The notes: generated from the sequence alone by a model not told the origin. A stretch of 64,000 nt of DNA from Adiantum capillus-veneris (GCA_014529385.2 CM043960.1:117934043-117998042), one strand, 5' to 3'. Counted from the first letter of the stretch, positions 33,430-45,157 are shown. Program-made: numbers and translations.

Positions 33430-34280
33430 AAGATCATCACAATCAAACACCATAACCATGTCATCAACTTCTTCCATGTCTGGACATTCTGAAGCCACCT
33501 CCCACTCTCACTCATCGTCACTTTGCACCTCAGCAGCACATGCCTCAGGCATTTGTTTTATACAAAAAAAATGTTCAATTGGTCTCATCACAATGTTGTT
33601 TGGAGCATGCAACAATCTCATATTACAAAACACAAATACCAAATGCTTAGCTCATTTTGGTTTTAATCTATTTCTCTTCTTAGTGTGTACGAAGTCAAAC
33701 GCATACCAATTTCTCTCGCAGCTACTACTTGAAGCAGTAATCACAATAATACTTTAACAGCTACGTGTTGCAGTTCTATTTTTCCTCCACCATAATATTC
33801 TTTCCACCACATAGGTGCATTAACCTTTGTGATGGCGTCAATGTGCCAAGGATCACTAAACATACCAACCCTATTGGCATAGTCAACGTGTTGATGAAAT
33901 GCATCTTTTCCCTCATCCAACCATAAGGGTTGCATGCACACAACTTTAAAACCACACATCACTTTTGAATTGAAGGATTGTTCATGGAGCTGAAATTTTG
34001 GATCCAAAGCAAATGCTACACTCTGTAACGACGTGTGCATTTTCATCCATCAAGATTCTACGCATGAAACGAGAAATATTTTATCTCCACCAGTGTATCC
34101 TTGAAAGTCCTCGAGCTTTTCACTAGCTTATGACATATACCAATATACCTTTCCAAAGACAAAAGAGACTTTATCCACCAAGCACAATTGATCCACAAAG
34201 GGTTTAGTAACATTGACAACTTTTTCCCCATTTCTCCAAAACACTGGAGAGTTGACGGGTTGATGAACCCTTAATGTTGT
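33430..34280 (-). pseudogene. hAT transposase C-terminal remnant
   Basis: On the minus strand the following appear in order: PVFWRNGEKVVNVTKPFVDQL with LVDK, then VAFALDPKF, then WWKEYYGGGKIELQHVAVKVL, and after a frameshift SSSSCERNWYAFDFVHTKKRNRL and LVFVFCNMRLL. These are characteristic blocks of the C-terminal half and dimerisation domain of plant hAT transposases. Stops and at least one frameshift show decay, and an acidic tail lies at 33430-33560. No terminal inverted repeats or 8-bp duplication were found, so only the coding remnant is called. Confidence 0.78.
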
Positions 34281-34440
34281 AGCTTGGTAGCTGGGATATT
34301 TGACATCATGGGATTAAACTTTTAAAAATTACCTCCTTAATGTCTTGTTCTTTAAGGACATTTTTAGCAAGAAAATAATAGTTTTTTGTAGCAGTTCGGA
34401 CATTCCCACCCGATCAGATACAAAGGTACACCTTTGAGCA

Positions 34441-34721
34441 TCACTGAGCCACAATGGAACCCATAACCTGGGTCATTGAGATTGAATGCTCAACCAATCT
34501 TTTAATGCATTCATAAGAAACTAGGTAACCACCTGAGGGAGTCTTCAGTTCATCTTCATCCTTAGCCACATGATCAAAAAATTCTTCAAAAGAAGTCTCA
34601 TCCTCAATTACAGTCATCAACCTTGTAATACACTTCTTCAACCAGTAGCCATTTACACGTGCTTTATGTGGGGTACCATCCAAGTCAGCACGATGATATG
34701 TGCCATTTGGAAACCTGTTTA
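34441..34721 (-). pseudogene. Ty3 pol C-terminal fragment (left part of remnant G)
   Basis: NRFPNGTYHRADLDGTPHKARVNGYWLKKC matches the usual end of plant Ty3 integrase, where a strand of this type is followed by (D/E)G..hk..vNg..lK.y. It is the continuation of the minus-strand pol at 45397-46810 and was separated from it by insertion of copia-1. Confidence 0.75.
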
Positions 34722-34948
34722 TGTTACCATATACATGTGGTAGTGATGTGTGTGAACACACTAGGACCGCCGGGGCATTTTTTCCCTCTTTAGGAGGTTT
34801 TTTCCCCCGTGCATTGTATATACTCCCATCACTCTAGGGCTATCTATCTTTCCATTGCACACTAAGTAAAACACTCTCTATTGTGTGCCTTGAGCTTCCT
34901 TCGTCTTCTCCAAGCTGTGTGTGTTTCTCTGCAACCCTAATTCCAACA
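34722..34948 (+). repeat. 5' LTR of copia-1 (227 bp)
   Basis: Contains a TATA-like tgtatatact at about 34817. The same LTR family occurs in reverse at 58165-58391. Confidence 0.94.
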
Positions 34949-34950
34949 AT

Positions 34951-34962
34951 TGGTATCAGAGC
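34951..34962 (+). other. Primer-binding site of copia-1 (tRNA-iMet)
   Basis: TGGTATCAGAGC, a perfect match to the standard site, lies two bases after the LTR. Confidence 0.95.
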
Positions 34963-35312
34963 AGGTCACGTCCTCCCGGGCTTAGTCGCACGTTGCTCCA
35001 GCACATGCCTACTCACTTTCTCCGATTTGTGTGAGCTTTGGCGAGCGTTCGCAGGTCGACAAATATTTTAGGGGGAGGTCAAAGAGCTTGGTCTGCTCAG
35101 AATTTTGATTTGGGCTCATTTCGGCCTCCGTTTCCACTACAGGCAGTACTACACATGCTATTTCGTCATTTTGTGCAGAATTTCTGTCAGTGCCGTTTTC
35201 TGCATAACAGGTTCCTTATAGTCTTCTACGGTTTGTGCTATATAGCACAGGTTGTTCTCGCTCCGTTTCTCCTATTTTCGGGCAGTTTTCACATCAAGTG
35301 CAACATTTACCA

Positions 35313-35705
35313 TGGCTGACAACAACAACACAGATGTGTTCAAGATGTTTGCTGCTGAGGACAGGTTGGATGGGGACAACTACCCTATGTGGGCTTATAT
35401 GATGCAACATGTTCTTGTGTCAAAAGGTGTCTAGAACATTGTGCAGGGCATTGATGTACGTCCTGGTTCTGAGGATGTAGGCAATGTTGAGGATGTTGCA
35501 GGTCTTGCTACAAGGATTGCAGCTGTTAGAGTTGTTTTGCCTATGGCAGAACAAGCTCATTGGGATGTTAAGGATGCGCAGGCTCATGCATTGATTGCGT
35601 TGTCTGTGAAGCACACCATTGTTCCTTACATCCGTTTAGCAAAATCTGCAAAATAGGCTTGGGATATTCTAGCAGGTCTTTATGCAAGCCGCAATGAGGC
35701 TAAAA
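35313..35705 (+). pseudogene. gag: copia-1 gag, N-terminal part
   Basis: ATG at 35313 gives MADNNNTDVFKMFAAEDRLDG, then NYPMWAYMMQHVL, the typical opening of copia gag (the W in a YxxW context), followed by AWDILAGLYASRNEAKT. TAG stops at 35432 and 35654 stand where Gln is expected. The frame is broken at 35706 by the foldback element and resumes at about 41257. Confidence 0.85.
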
Positions 35706-36000
35706 CATTAGGAAAAATATGGACTCTCCATGGGCCTTGTAAGAATCCCTAATTTTAAGGAAGTATGTTGTGATTAAGGGAGACAAAGGAAATGATGGGG
35801 GCTATTTTGGTAGGTCATTTTCTAGCCTTCAAGCTTAGAAAAGGTGGGGTAAGTAGTGACTAGGAGGCTACCTTCTCTCTCTAGATTTTCAGCATCTCCT
35901 AGAGAAAAGGGGGTGTCATAAAGAGGGAGAGGGACCCTTGTACAAAAAGAGAACCCCACCTTTCATTTTTTTCTAAAAACTCGGCCAAAAATAAACCCTA
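35706..36000 (+). repeat. Left terminal inverted repeat of element F
   Basis: Pairs imperfectly with 40960-41256. CT-rich sub-repeats with 'catctaccTGCTAAAc' continue to about 36560. Confidence 0.75.
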
Positions 36001-37436
36001 AAATTTTGAAATTTATTGAAATTTTCAAAAGTAGTCATTTCCCCCCAAAAAGTGACCTCAAACCTATTCTAATATCAAACAATCATTTTTTGCCTCCAAA
36101 ATCCCTTTCTCTCTCTCCATGCCTCCTCTTTGTCTCTCTCACTCCCCTTCCTCAAAGTAGACATGCCCACCATAGCCAGGACCTGCTGCATCTCCCTCTT
36201 CATCTAAATGCTAAATCCTCCTTCTCACTCTTACAGAATTTTGCATCTCCCTCTCCATCTACCTGCTAAACCCTCCCTCTCATTCTCACACACTCCTAGA
36301 TCTGCCTCTTCATCTACCTGCTAAACACTTCCTCTCACTTTCACATTCCTCTCTCCTCTCTTCTTTCTATCCCTGTACCCTCTTCCATTGTTCACTGTCC
36401 TCCCTCAAAAATACCAAGTCTACCGTAAGCCAAGATCTACAGCAACTACCTCTTCATCTACCTCCTCAATCTTCCATTTCAATGTCAACCTCCCCTCCCC
36501 TGACCCTAACCCTTACCTTCCACTCAACTTCCCCTCTCAACCAAGCCCACCCTGATTACAAGCTAATGTAGTTGTCTTCACATCCACCTTTTCCTCTATT
36601 GCATCCCACAACACTAATACCCAACTTCTACAAGCTATGGAAAAGACTCTAGCATACCCAACTTCTTGCAAGCTATAGAATAGAATATTTATTTTTCATG
36701 TAAGGTGGAGTCACATCACAAACTTTCTAGTTGGAAGGACACAGAAGGGTGCCCCTGGACCACAGGTGGAAACTCCATAGCCATGAGACAGAGATGGATC
36801 CCAAGCATAGGAAGGTCAAGTATGTCAAGCAATGGCGATGTCACTTTACACAAGGGCACTGGTTTCAAACCTGAGTTTATTTGAGGCAACATTTGAAGAA
36901 TTTAGAGCTGTACTCTATACATGCCGATCATGTATCCATAATGCCCAAAGCTATCGACATAGCTGTTACTTTGTAATCTCATAAAATCATGTTTGAGGTG
37001 GTCTGCAATGGACATGGTTTTGTAACAACAAGTGCTATGGCTTTAATATATGAAATCTTTGATCTTGCAAATTAGTTTCCATGTAGCAATTTATTTGAAG
37101 ATTTGATTCTTACTGAGGGGTTTGATGCTTATACAAGTGTGTCACATGAATACGGTAAATTATTGGTGAATACTAGGGGTTCATAACTAATATAGAAAGT
37201 GTTGAACCAATGTTGAGAATTATGCTAGTGGGGAGGATTACCCATCACTCATAAGCCTGCATCAAGATGGGCCATGTAATTGCATCATGGTAGCATTTTC
37301 GAGGCTGCAAAACTATATCAACCAATGCTTCAAAGGTAGGGGCTAGTTGGTTAGTTTAGGAGATGAGGCAAGGGTGCCTATTCATGCATTGGATGGAAAA
37401 GAGGCATGGGATGGGTTCAAAAAACCTTTATTATCT

Positions 37437-37468
37437 CTCTCTCTCTCTCTCCCTCTCCCCCCCCCCCA
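37437..37468. repeat. (TC)n/(C)n simple repeat
   Basis: Short CT run followed by C9. A similar CT run occurs at 38490-38515. Confidence 0.85.
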
Positions 37469-37834
37469 TATCTCTTTGCTTTCAGCTAGCTAGCCATGTA
37501 TGATCGATTATTTTTTGCATAAACTTATAGAGTAGTGTTTTGTATTAATAGAATATTGGCTCCTTTATGGGTAGCTTCTTTAAGAATCAATTATCTCTCT
37601 CTATATCTCTCCTTTTTGTGCATGTTATGGCCATTTGCTTCAGCTCTCTTTTGCTAGTAGGCCTTTGTGAGACTAAAAAGTATCTTGTACAACCAAGAAA
37701 AGCACCCCCTTTTCCTTTAGAGACCAGAACTAGAGCATACACACTATGGGGCACTATCCTGAAAATCAAAGGGGGGCTTGCAACACGCCATGGTATGAGA
37801 TAGCTATTATTGCATGGTTGAGTGAAGTTTGAAC

Positions 37835-38194
37835 ATCCTGTAGGACCATGTCAACCATGCCAAAGCAAGCTGGCACATATAGAAGGCAAGGCAAGGGATG
37901 CATAGGCCTTGGGAGGCCCAAAAAAATCCTACCACAAGGGAGCGCATTTGGGCCTTCCATAGGTCTATGGAAGGCCCAAATGCGCTCCCTTGTGGCAAGG
38001 GTGCATAGGCCTTGGGAGGCCCAAAAAAAGCCTGCCACAAGGGAGCGCATTTGTGACCTATGGAAGGCCCAAATTAATGCGCTCCCTTGTGGTAGGCTTT
38101 TTTTGGGCCTCCCAAGGCCTATGCACCCCCTGCCTTGCCTCCTACTCTTTGTGCTTGCTTAGTTTTGGGCATGGTGGCCTTGGGCCTACAGGAT
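37835..38194. mobile_element. Palindromic MITE-like unit, 360 bp
   Basis: Ends ATCCTGTAGG (37835) and CCTACAGGAT (ending 38194) are inverted, flanked on both sides by AAC, a possible 3-bp duplication. Almost the whole unit is self-complementary. It holds two smaller palindromes, each built from 'ccacaagggagcgcatt', 'gggccttccatagg' and 'ccttgggaggcccaaaaaa' with their complements. It can fold into one long hairpin or two short ones. Open frames across it are mirror images of one another and not genes. Confidence 0.82.
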
Positions 38195-38568
38195 AACGAT
38201 GAACATCCATCCAAAGAAGCATTTTACAAAACTATAGCTCATATGATATATCTAGAAAAAGAAAACTCATCCTCTACTACAAATGGATATAGATAGATCA
38301 CCATGTGCATGATGCATTCTCTACTCATTCTCTGCTATACAAATGGCTCAAAGTATACATGATGCATACTCAATTAGCAAGCAATCCAAGGAGTAACTTG
38401 TCTTGGGTTTGATCCATGTATCATGTCATTTATCCATCATAAGAGTGTATCCTCAATAAAGGGGCAATGCCCTTGAGTTCCAAAAGGGTCTTTCTCTCTC
38501 TCTCTCTCTCTCTCTATCCCTAGTTATCTATCTATTTATCTATCTTTGTGTTTTTTATCTACATGTGT

Positions 38569-38700
38569 ATCTATCTATCTATTTATGTATCTATCTATCA
38601 AATTATCTATCCATCTATCTATCTATCTATCTATTTATTAATGAATTTATCTATATCTATTTGTCTGTTTGTCTATTTATCCTTCATCTATCTATGTACA
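38569..38700. repeat. (ATCT)n microsatellite, interrupted
   Basis: Tetranucleotide array ATCT/TCTA with several interruptions. The Tyr-Leu-Ser-Ile open frames here are artefacts. Confidence 0.92.
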
Positions 38701-39210
38701 ATATATATATGTATATCCCCTATCTCTATCTTGTTTGTTCGCTCTCTTTTCTTTATTTTGATTTCATAGTTTGCATTCCTTGGGGATTTCAAAGAACACA
38801 AGCTTATGGTTGAACTTACACAAATTCATATCAAATACAACATAATAGCATGCCATTGCATTATTTATGGCAAAGGTAGAACGAAGTGTTTGCACAATGC
38901 CAAGAGGGGATTCATGTGTGTGCTTGCAAACATGAGGGAATATGATTGTTGTATCTTTCTTGGATTAGGTTTGAGTGTGTTCTTTCAAAAATTTGAAGCC
39001 TGCCAAATATATTGAGATAAACTCTAAGTACTCATGAACTAAATGTTTGTTTAATGCCAAAGGAGGTTCATGTCTATGCCTGCAACACAAGGAAATATGA
39101 TTGCTCTATCTTGCTTAGATTAGTCTTGAGTATGGGATTCTTCTAAGAATTTAAAGCTTGCCACCATTTTGAGATAAACTTTAAGTGCTCATACAACAGA
39201 AAATGAATCA

Positions 39211-39432
39211 AACCTGACCTTTGAGATTAGATGTATTACTAGATCTACATGCAGGCACATTGAAAAGGTGTACTTGCTACCAAAAAATTGAAAAGGTACT
39301 TACTACCAAAAAAAAGTACTTACTTGTACTTGAATCAAACCTGAACTTTGAGATTAGATGTCTTACTAGATCTACATGCAGGCACATTGAAAAGGTGCAC
39401 ATTGAAAAGGTGTACTTGCTACCAAAAAATCA
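39211..39432 (+). repeat. Tandem duplication of about 127 bp
   Basis: Two copies of 'aatcaaacctga.ctttgagattagatgt.ttactagatctacatgcaggcacattgaaaaggtg', the second with an extra 'cacattgaaaaggtg' unit. Confidence 0.85.
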
Positions 39433-39588
39433 ATTTACTTGATCAATTCACTTATGAGCACCAAAAATTTGGCAGGAATCACAATACCCATACAAGATTA
39501 GATGAAACAAAAATTGATCACAAGCACAACATCATATAGTTGAAGATTAACTAGAGTGGACAAAAATGTAATGAAACAAGAGTGCTTT

Positions 39589-40208
39589 CTATTCAAGTAG
39601 TTTCATTACAAAGTTTGTAGCTTGGATACAATAATAGCTTGGGATGTTATGTACTGGATCAAATACATTGAATGGAATATAGACTGAGGCAATTTCTATG
39701 CTCTTAGCAAGGCTTGTCTCATCATTGATAACTCCATGGACCTCCATATCCACAAGTATACACACCAAACAAAGACTGTTTAGAATGATTTTCTGATTGG
39801 AGAAGTCGCACTTTCCACTTGACACCAAACCAAGTTGAGCCTAAGCATCCACTGCAGTAACATCCTGTAATACAACAAATATGGTGTTAGCTACTATAGT
39901 TTAAACTAATATACATTGTTGAGTTATATAGATTAGTTCTTATCTATAGCATGCACAACCATAAAGGTACCCGAGAGGCATTCAATCGGTTTCTTTGCAA
40001 GTAAGCTGGATAAAAAAATACGTTCACAAATACCGTTGTCAAAAAATATGAACACATGCAAATTAAAGAGGACATACCCATAAGATGACTTAGCATTAGA
40101 CTTACAATGAGGTGAAAATTGGTTTGAAGCTCTCTGCAAGTGGATCTCAGCTACACTATACACATGTTGAGTGATGGCCACCATTCCAGGTTTTGTTTTG
40201 AAAGCCAT
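39589..40208 (-). pseudogene. Possible captured gene fragment inside element F
   Basis: On the minus strand an ATG at 40208 opens MAFKTKPGMVAITQHVYSVAE and reaches SSYG, followed by a good splice donor (GGTATGT at about 40081). Downstream, LSGTFMVVHAI is followed by intron-like sequence ending in TATTACAG (about 39865). Then DVTAVDA-stop-AQLGLVSSGKCDFSNQK runs to 39589. Codon-like sequence joined by plausible GT-AG sites is what a captured (Pack-MULE type) gene fragment would look like. I do not recognise the protein, and chance open frames remain possible. Confidence 0.4.
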
Positions 40209-40429
40209 TAGTCTTCACTTCCAATGGCGTTCCAGTATGCCTCGACATTGTACTCCATGAGGACCAACACTGAACGGTTGCACGTAGACCCATGAGCCTT
40301 GCTAAATACCTATGGGATCCATTCCACCTTCAAGCTCTTTGTGTTGTGGAGTATGACCTTTTGTATCTCCAACTTGGGTTTTCTATGCGTGTTATGGGTG
40401 GACATTCTTGGGAAGAGGTCGGGTGGCCA

Positions 40430-40900
40430 CACAGTAGAGAGAGATTGGGAAGAGGGAGGGGGGTGAGGGTTGGAGAGAAGGATAGTGAGGTCTACACAGT
40501 ACAGAGAGAATGAAGGGGAGAAAGGGAGAGATAGAGAGGATGGAGAGTGAGCTTTTGGCTATGGTGGGATAGTGATGAGCTTTGGGCTATGGTGGGCTGC
40601 ATTGTGGAGAATGGAGGGGTGAGGGGAGGGAGAGCTAGAGAGGATGGAGAGTGAGCATTTAGCTATGGTGGGGTTGACTGTAGAGAGAGTGAGGAGAGGG
40701 AGGGAGGACAGCGCCTGAAGAGGAGGATAGTGATGAGCTTTGGGCTATGGTGGGATGCACAGCACAGAGAGAATGGAGGGGGGAGGGGAGGGAGAGCTAG
40801 AGAAGATGGAGAGTGAGCTTTTGGCTATGGTGGGGTTGACTGCAGAGAGAGAGTGAGGGGAGGGGAGGGGAGGGGGCAGGGAGAGATAGAGAGAGGGAAT
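40430..40900. repeat. GA-rich minisatellite of the right arm of element F
   Basis: Three to four degenerate copies of a unit of about 100-130 bp with 'gatggagagtgagc(t/a)ttt(t/g)ggctatggtgggg' and 'gggagggagagctagag'. Confidence 0.8.
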
Positions 40901-40959
40901 TTGAAGAGAAAAAGTGACTTTTTGATGTTTGGTTATGTTTTGGACAATTTTGGAGGGGA

Positions 40960-41256
40960 AATGGTCATTTTTGCGACTTTTCAAAAATTTCAAATTTTTA
41001 GGGTTTTTTGACCTGCGCGATTTTTCTTTTGGGGTCCCTTTTTGTCAAGGGTCCCTCTTTAGGCTTTATGACACCTCCCCCCCCCAGTCCACCTCCCCTT
41101 TCTCTCTAGGAATCAAGCATTGAAGAGGGGGACAAATAGGCTGCCCCCCTATCTCTCCTTAGGCTATAGGTGATATCCCAAGAGCCCTTTCATTGGTCCT
41201 CCACTAACCCTTCCCTAATCAAAAGGGCCCTAGGAGAGTCCATATTTTTCCTAATG
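40960..41256 (-). repeat. Right terminal inverted repeat of element F
   Basis: Inverted counterpart of 35706-36000; the outer 20 bases are nearly perfect. Confidence 0.75.
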
Positions 41257-44200
41257 ATTTCTTTGCTGCGTAAAGAGCTAGAGTCGAAGATTATGCATGA
41301 GGAAGATGATATGGACACTTTCCTTGCTAGTGTCAAGGATATCAATGAGCAGCTTATTTCTGCAGGTGAAGTCATTTTAGACAGTTCCCTTGTGCAGACT
41401 GTTCTTGATGCCTTACCAGATTCCTACCAGACTTTTGCTAGTACTTGGAGACCGATGACCCAAGGAAATCCTGAAGTTGTCAAGTTTGATGCATTATGCA
41501 CATTGCTGTTGCAAGAGTCACTTTCTAGAAAAAACAAGACTAGATAGCATGCAGTTGAACAGTCTTTTATTGCTTCTCAAAGAAAGGGTGGTAACAGCAA
41601 TGCAGCCACTTCTTATGGTTTTGCTGCGAGTGGCAAAAATTATGTTCCTAATGCTTCTGCTGGCAGTACTTCGTTTGGTAATTCTGGTGATAAGGGCAAA
41701 AAGAAGATGCGTTGCCATTATTGTAAAGCCAATGATCACTTGATCAAGTCGTGTCCTAAGTTGAAGGCCAAAGAGGCTAAGAAGAAAGAGGGTGGTTCCA
41801 CTGCAAATACTGGTTCCACTATAAATGCAGCCATTGTTGAGTCTTCTGTGAAAGGAGACTGTGTTGCTGATGTTGATGCAGAATGGGCTTTTAGCGCAGA
41901 GTGCACTTACAATCCTGTTGTCCATGATGCATGCTTGTCAGTTGTTGCTGCAGATTCACATGTGTGGTATTTCGACAGTGGTGCTACAAAGCACATTACC
42001 TCACATCGTGAATTGTTTACCTCTCTCGAGTCTGTTCCTCATGGGAATTCAGTCACTTGTGCCAACAACACCTCTTATCCAGTTTAGGGAGTTGGAAAGA
42101 TTGTGCTTACTGCTGCTAATGGCAGTTCTTTCACACTTGTTGATGCACTTTATGTACCTGGGATCAAGAAGAATCTCTTGTCTGTATCCGCACTTGCTAG
42201 ACTTGGACTTGTAGTCAAATTTGTGGATGACAGATGTACAGTTCATGATCTTAGTTTTGGTGATGAAATTGTTGCATTGGGGCTTTTGTGCCGTGGGCTG
42301 TACAAGCTCACTTGATTCAAGGTCTATTTCAGATGCAAAACTTTGGCATGCACGTTTTGGTCATCTGAATTTTGTAAGTTTGTTGCGTTTGCAGAAATCT
42401 GATATGGTTGCTTCTTTGCCACCTCTTGAAGCACCAGTCAAACATGTTTGTGAAGGCTGTATTTTGGGTAAGATGCAGCGTTCTAAATTTCCAAAGGATG
42501 GTTCAGTTCGGGCCACATGCAGGTTGCAACTTGTGCATAGTGATGTTTGTGGGCCCATGCAAACTCCGTCCTTGGGCAATTACCTGTACTTCGTGACTTT
42601 CATTGATGATTACTCCAGGCATGCATGGGTATTTCCGCTTAAAGCGAAGTCTGAAGTTTTTATGTGCTTCAAACAATTTCTGGCTATGGATGAAAATGTC
42701 TCGAAATGTACTATGGGCACCCTCCGTTCCGATCGAGGGGGGGAGTATATGTCTCATGAATTTAATTCATTTTTGGCTAGTCGTGGGATAAAACACCAAT
42801 GTACAGTGCCTTATACACCTCAGCAAAATGATGTTGCTGAGAGGAAAAACAGGTCACTGACGGAAATGGCACGATGTATGGTCAAAAGTCAAGCTTTGCC
42901 GCATTCTTTTTGGCTTGAGTCCATCATGTGTGCCACTTATGTACTTAACAGGTGTCCTACGAAAGCTTTGCATTCTATTACTCCATATGAAGCATGGCAT
43001 GATAGAAAGCCTTCTATTGAGCACATGCGTGTTTTTGGCTGTTTGGCATATTCTTTGGTGACACAAGTGTAGCGCAGAAAATTGGATGATAAGGCTGTCA
43101 AATGTATTTTTGTTGGTTATAGTGCTGAAAGCAAAGGATACAGGTTGTATCATCCACAAACAAAACGTATTCTGGTTGCACGAGATGTAGTGTTTGTGAA
43201 AGATTCTGTTCAGCCCTTGCTGTCATGTACTAGAGACAGTAATGTAAGCCCACAGGACATTTATGACACTGTGTTGCCTCTTTTCAGTGGTGGAAATACG
43301 AATGTAAGTTCCAATGAGGCAAATGTACAGCCTACGGGGGTTTCTGAAAATGTTTTAGATCAGCCTATTACTGATGCAGATGTACATGATGTACTTGATG
43401 AGGAAAGGGATGAAAATGAGTAGGCTAGAGGTATGCCAAAATGGCTGGTGCACACTTTGCGTGACAGTAAATTGGATGCACCTTTGTCTAGTCGTACTCG
43501 TTCAGGCTCTCGCCATGCATCTTATGCATCAGATTGTTATGCTTTGGCTGTGTCTAGCTTACATGATGTTGAGGAGCCTCTGACTTTTGATGAAGCACAG
43601 AATTCAAAAAATTGGATGGCTGCCATGCAATCAGAATATGATGCACTTATAGAAAATGACACATGGACTTTATGTGATTTGCCTCCTGGAAAAAAGGCCA
43701 TTGGTACGAAGTGGGTTTACAAGTTGAAACGCAAGCTGGATGGTGAGATTGATCGCCATAAGGCTCGACTTGTTGCAAAGGGTTATGCAGAGCAAAAAGG
43801 CATAGATTATGAAGAGACTTTTGCTCCCACTTGTCGTATGACTACTGTGAATTTTCTATGTGCATTGGCAGCTCATTTTGGTTGGGATGTACATCAATCA
43901 GAAATTATTACTGCTTTCTTGAATGGTGACATATTTGAGGAAGTTTATGTAACGCAGCCTCACAGTTTTGTCATAAAAGGACAAGAGGACAAAGTGTGCA
44001 AATGTAACAAGGCTTTGTATGGGTTGAAGAAATCTCCTCGTTCTTGGTATGAGAAAGCTGACACTCATTTGGTCAAACAAGGCTTTCGTAACAGTCCAAC
44101 AGAAAGCACATTGTATGTAAAGCGTGAGGGTGATGTATTTCTCATCGTGGTTCTTTATGTTGATGATTTGCTGATCACTGGACCAAATGAGAGACATATT

Positions 44201-45094
44201 GCTGAATTTAAGGCTGATTTGAATGCTACTTTCAAGATGAAAGATTTGGGGCTGTTGAATCATTATTTGGGCATACAGTTTAAGAAGTGTGATGGTGGTA
44301 TTGCCTTGTGTCAGAAAAGTTACATAGAGACATTGCTATGTAAGTTTGGACTTGAGGATTGCAAACCTATTGCCACTCCCATGGAAACAGGTTTGAAGTT
44401 GAGTCTACATGATGCTGGCGATCCTGCTGATGTCACTCTTTACCAAACTGCTGTTGGCTGTCTCATTTATGTATGCAACACGAGGCCGGATATTCAATTT
44501 GCAATCTCATAGGTCAGCAGATTTATGCATAGCCCAGGGTCTAAGCAGGCTATCAAGAGGATTTTCTGCTACCTTAGTGGCACTTTACATCTTGGCTTGT
44601 TTTATCCGAAGGGGGGATCATTGCCGCCAGACTTACATGCTTTTTCGGACTCAGATTGGGCTGGTTGTTTTGACACGCGAGTGTCCACATCAGGTTTTTG
44701 TTTCATGCTTGGAAGTTCATGTATATCATGGTTGAGCAAGAAGAAACCTACTGTGGCCACTTTGAGTTGTGAGGCTGAGTACAGGGCAGTCTTCACAGCT
44801 ACGGTTGAGTGTGTATGGCTCAGACGCCTTATGGATGATTTGGGTGTTGGACAGGACACTTCCAACACTATCTACACTGACAGTCAGAGCGCATTGGCAG
44901 TTGCGAGGAACCCAGTTTTTCATGCTCGCACAAAGCACATTGAGGTGGATTACCACTATGTCATGGAGAGGCTCTTTGCGGGAGAGATCAGCTTGGCTTA
45001 TGTGCCAACACAGGACAACCTTGCAGATCTTTTCACAAAGGAATTGTCTCGTGAGAAGCTCAAAGCTTTGGGCTTACTCCCCTTTGTGGACTGA
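41257..45094 (+). pseudogene. pol: copia-1 gag C-terminus and pol (protease, integrase, RT, RNase H)
   Basis: After element F the polyprotein resumes with LLRKELESKIMHEED. Next come the zinc knuckle CHYCKANDHLIKSC (41710) and protease with VWYFDSGATKHIT (DSG). Integrase has an HHCC region and D at HSDVCGP, D at RSDRGGEY and E at DVAERKN. Reverse transcriptase (43600-44500) has GTKWVYKLK, AFLNGD and LYVDDLL. RNase H follows (SDSDWAG, SCEAEYRA, TDSQSALAV). Stops TAG at 41545, 42085, 43070, 43421 and 44510 all replace Gln. TGA at 42313 accompanies a deletion relative to copia-2 just before KLWHARFGH. Catalytic residues are intact, so decay is mainly by point mutation. Confidence 0.9.
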
Positions 45095-45157
45095 TCCTGT
45101 CCTCAAGGCATGTCACTTCCCTTTACTCATGTGCCAGCTCTCGTTCACCGCATTACT

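Larger units (their letters stand above)
35706..41256. mobile_element. Element F: 5.5-kb foldback/MULE-like element with long inverted ends
   Basis: Its ends are inverted copies: CATTAGGAAAAATATGGAC at 35706 and the reverse complement ending at 41256. Imperfect inverted similarity runs inward for several hundred bases, including gggtgtcataaag/ctttatgacacc and the aaaccctaaa/tttagggttt blocks at about 35990 and 41000. Further in, the left arm is CT-rich and the right arm GA-rich, with sub-repeats. It splits copia-1 gag between EAKT and the LLRKELESKI block. I found no transposase and no clear 9-bp duplication. Long, repeat-filled inverted ends fit foldback or Mutator-like elements; the class is inferred. 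Confidence 0.75.

Noticed and set aside
37766-38196. Overlapping open frames on both strands
   Set aside because: They are mirror products of the palindromic MITE-like unit.
35432-44512. UAG read as glutamine by a variant code or U-to-C RNA editing
   Set aside because: Plants use the standard nuclear code, and U-to-C editing is known from organelles. C-to-T deamination at CHG sites explains the pattern more simply; kept only as a remote alternative.
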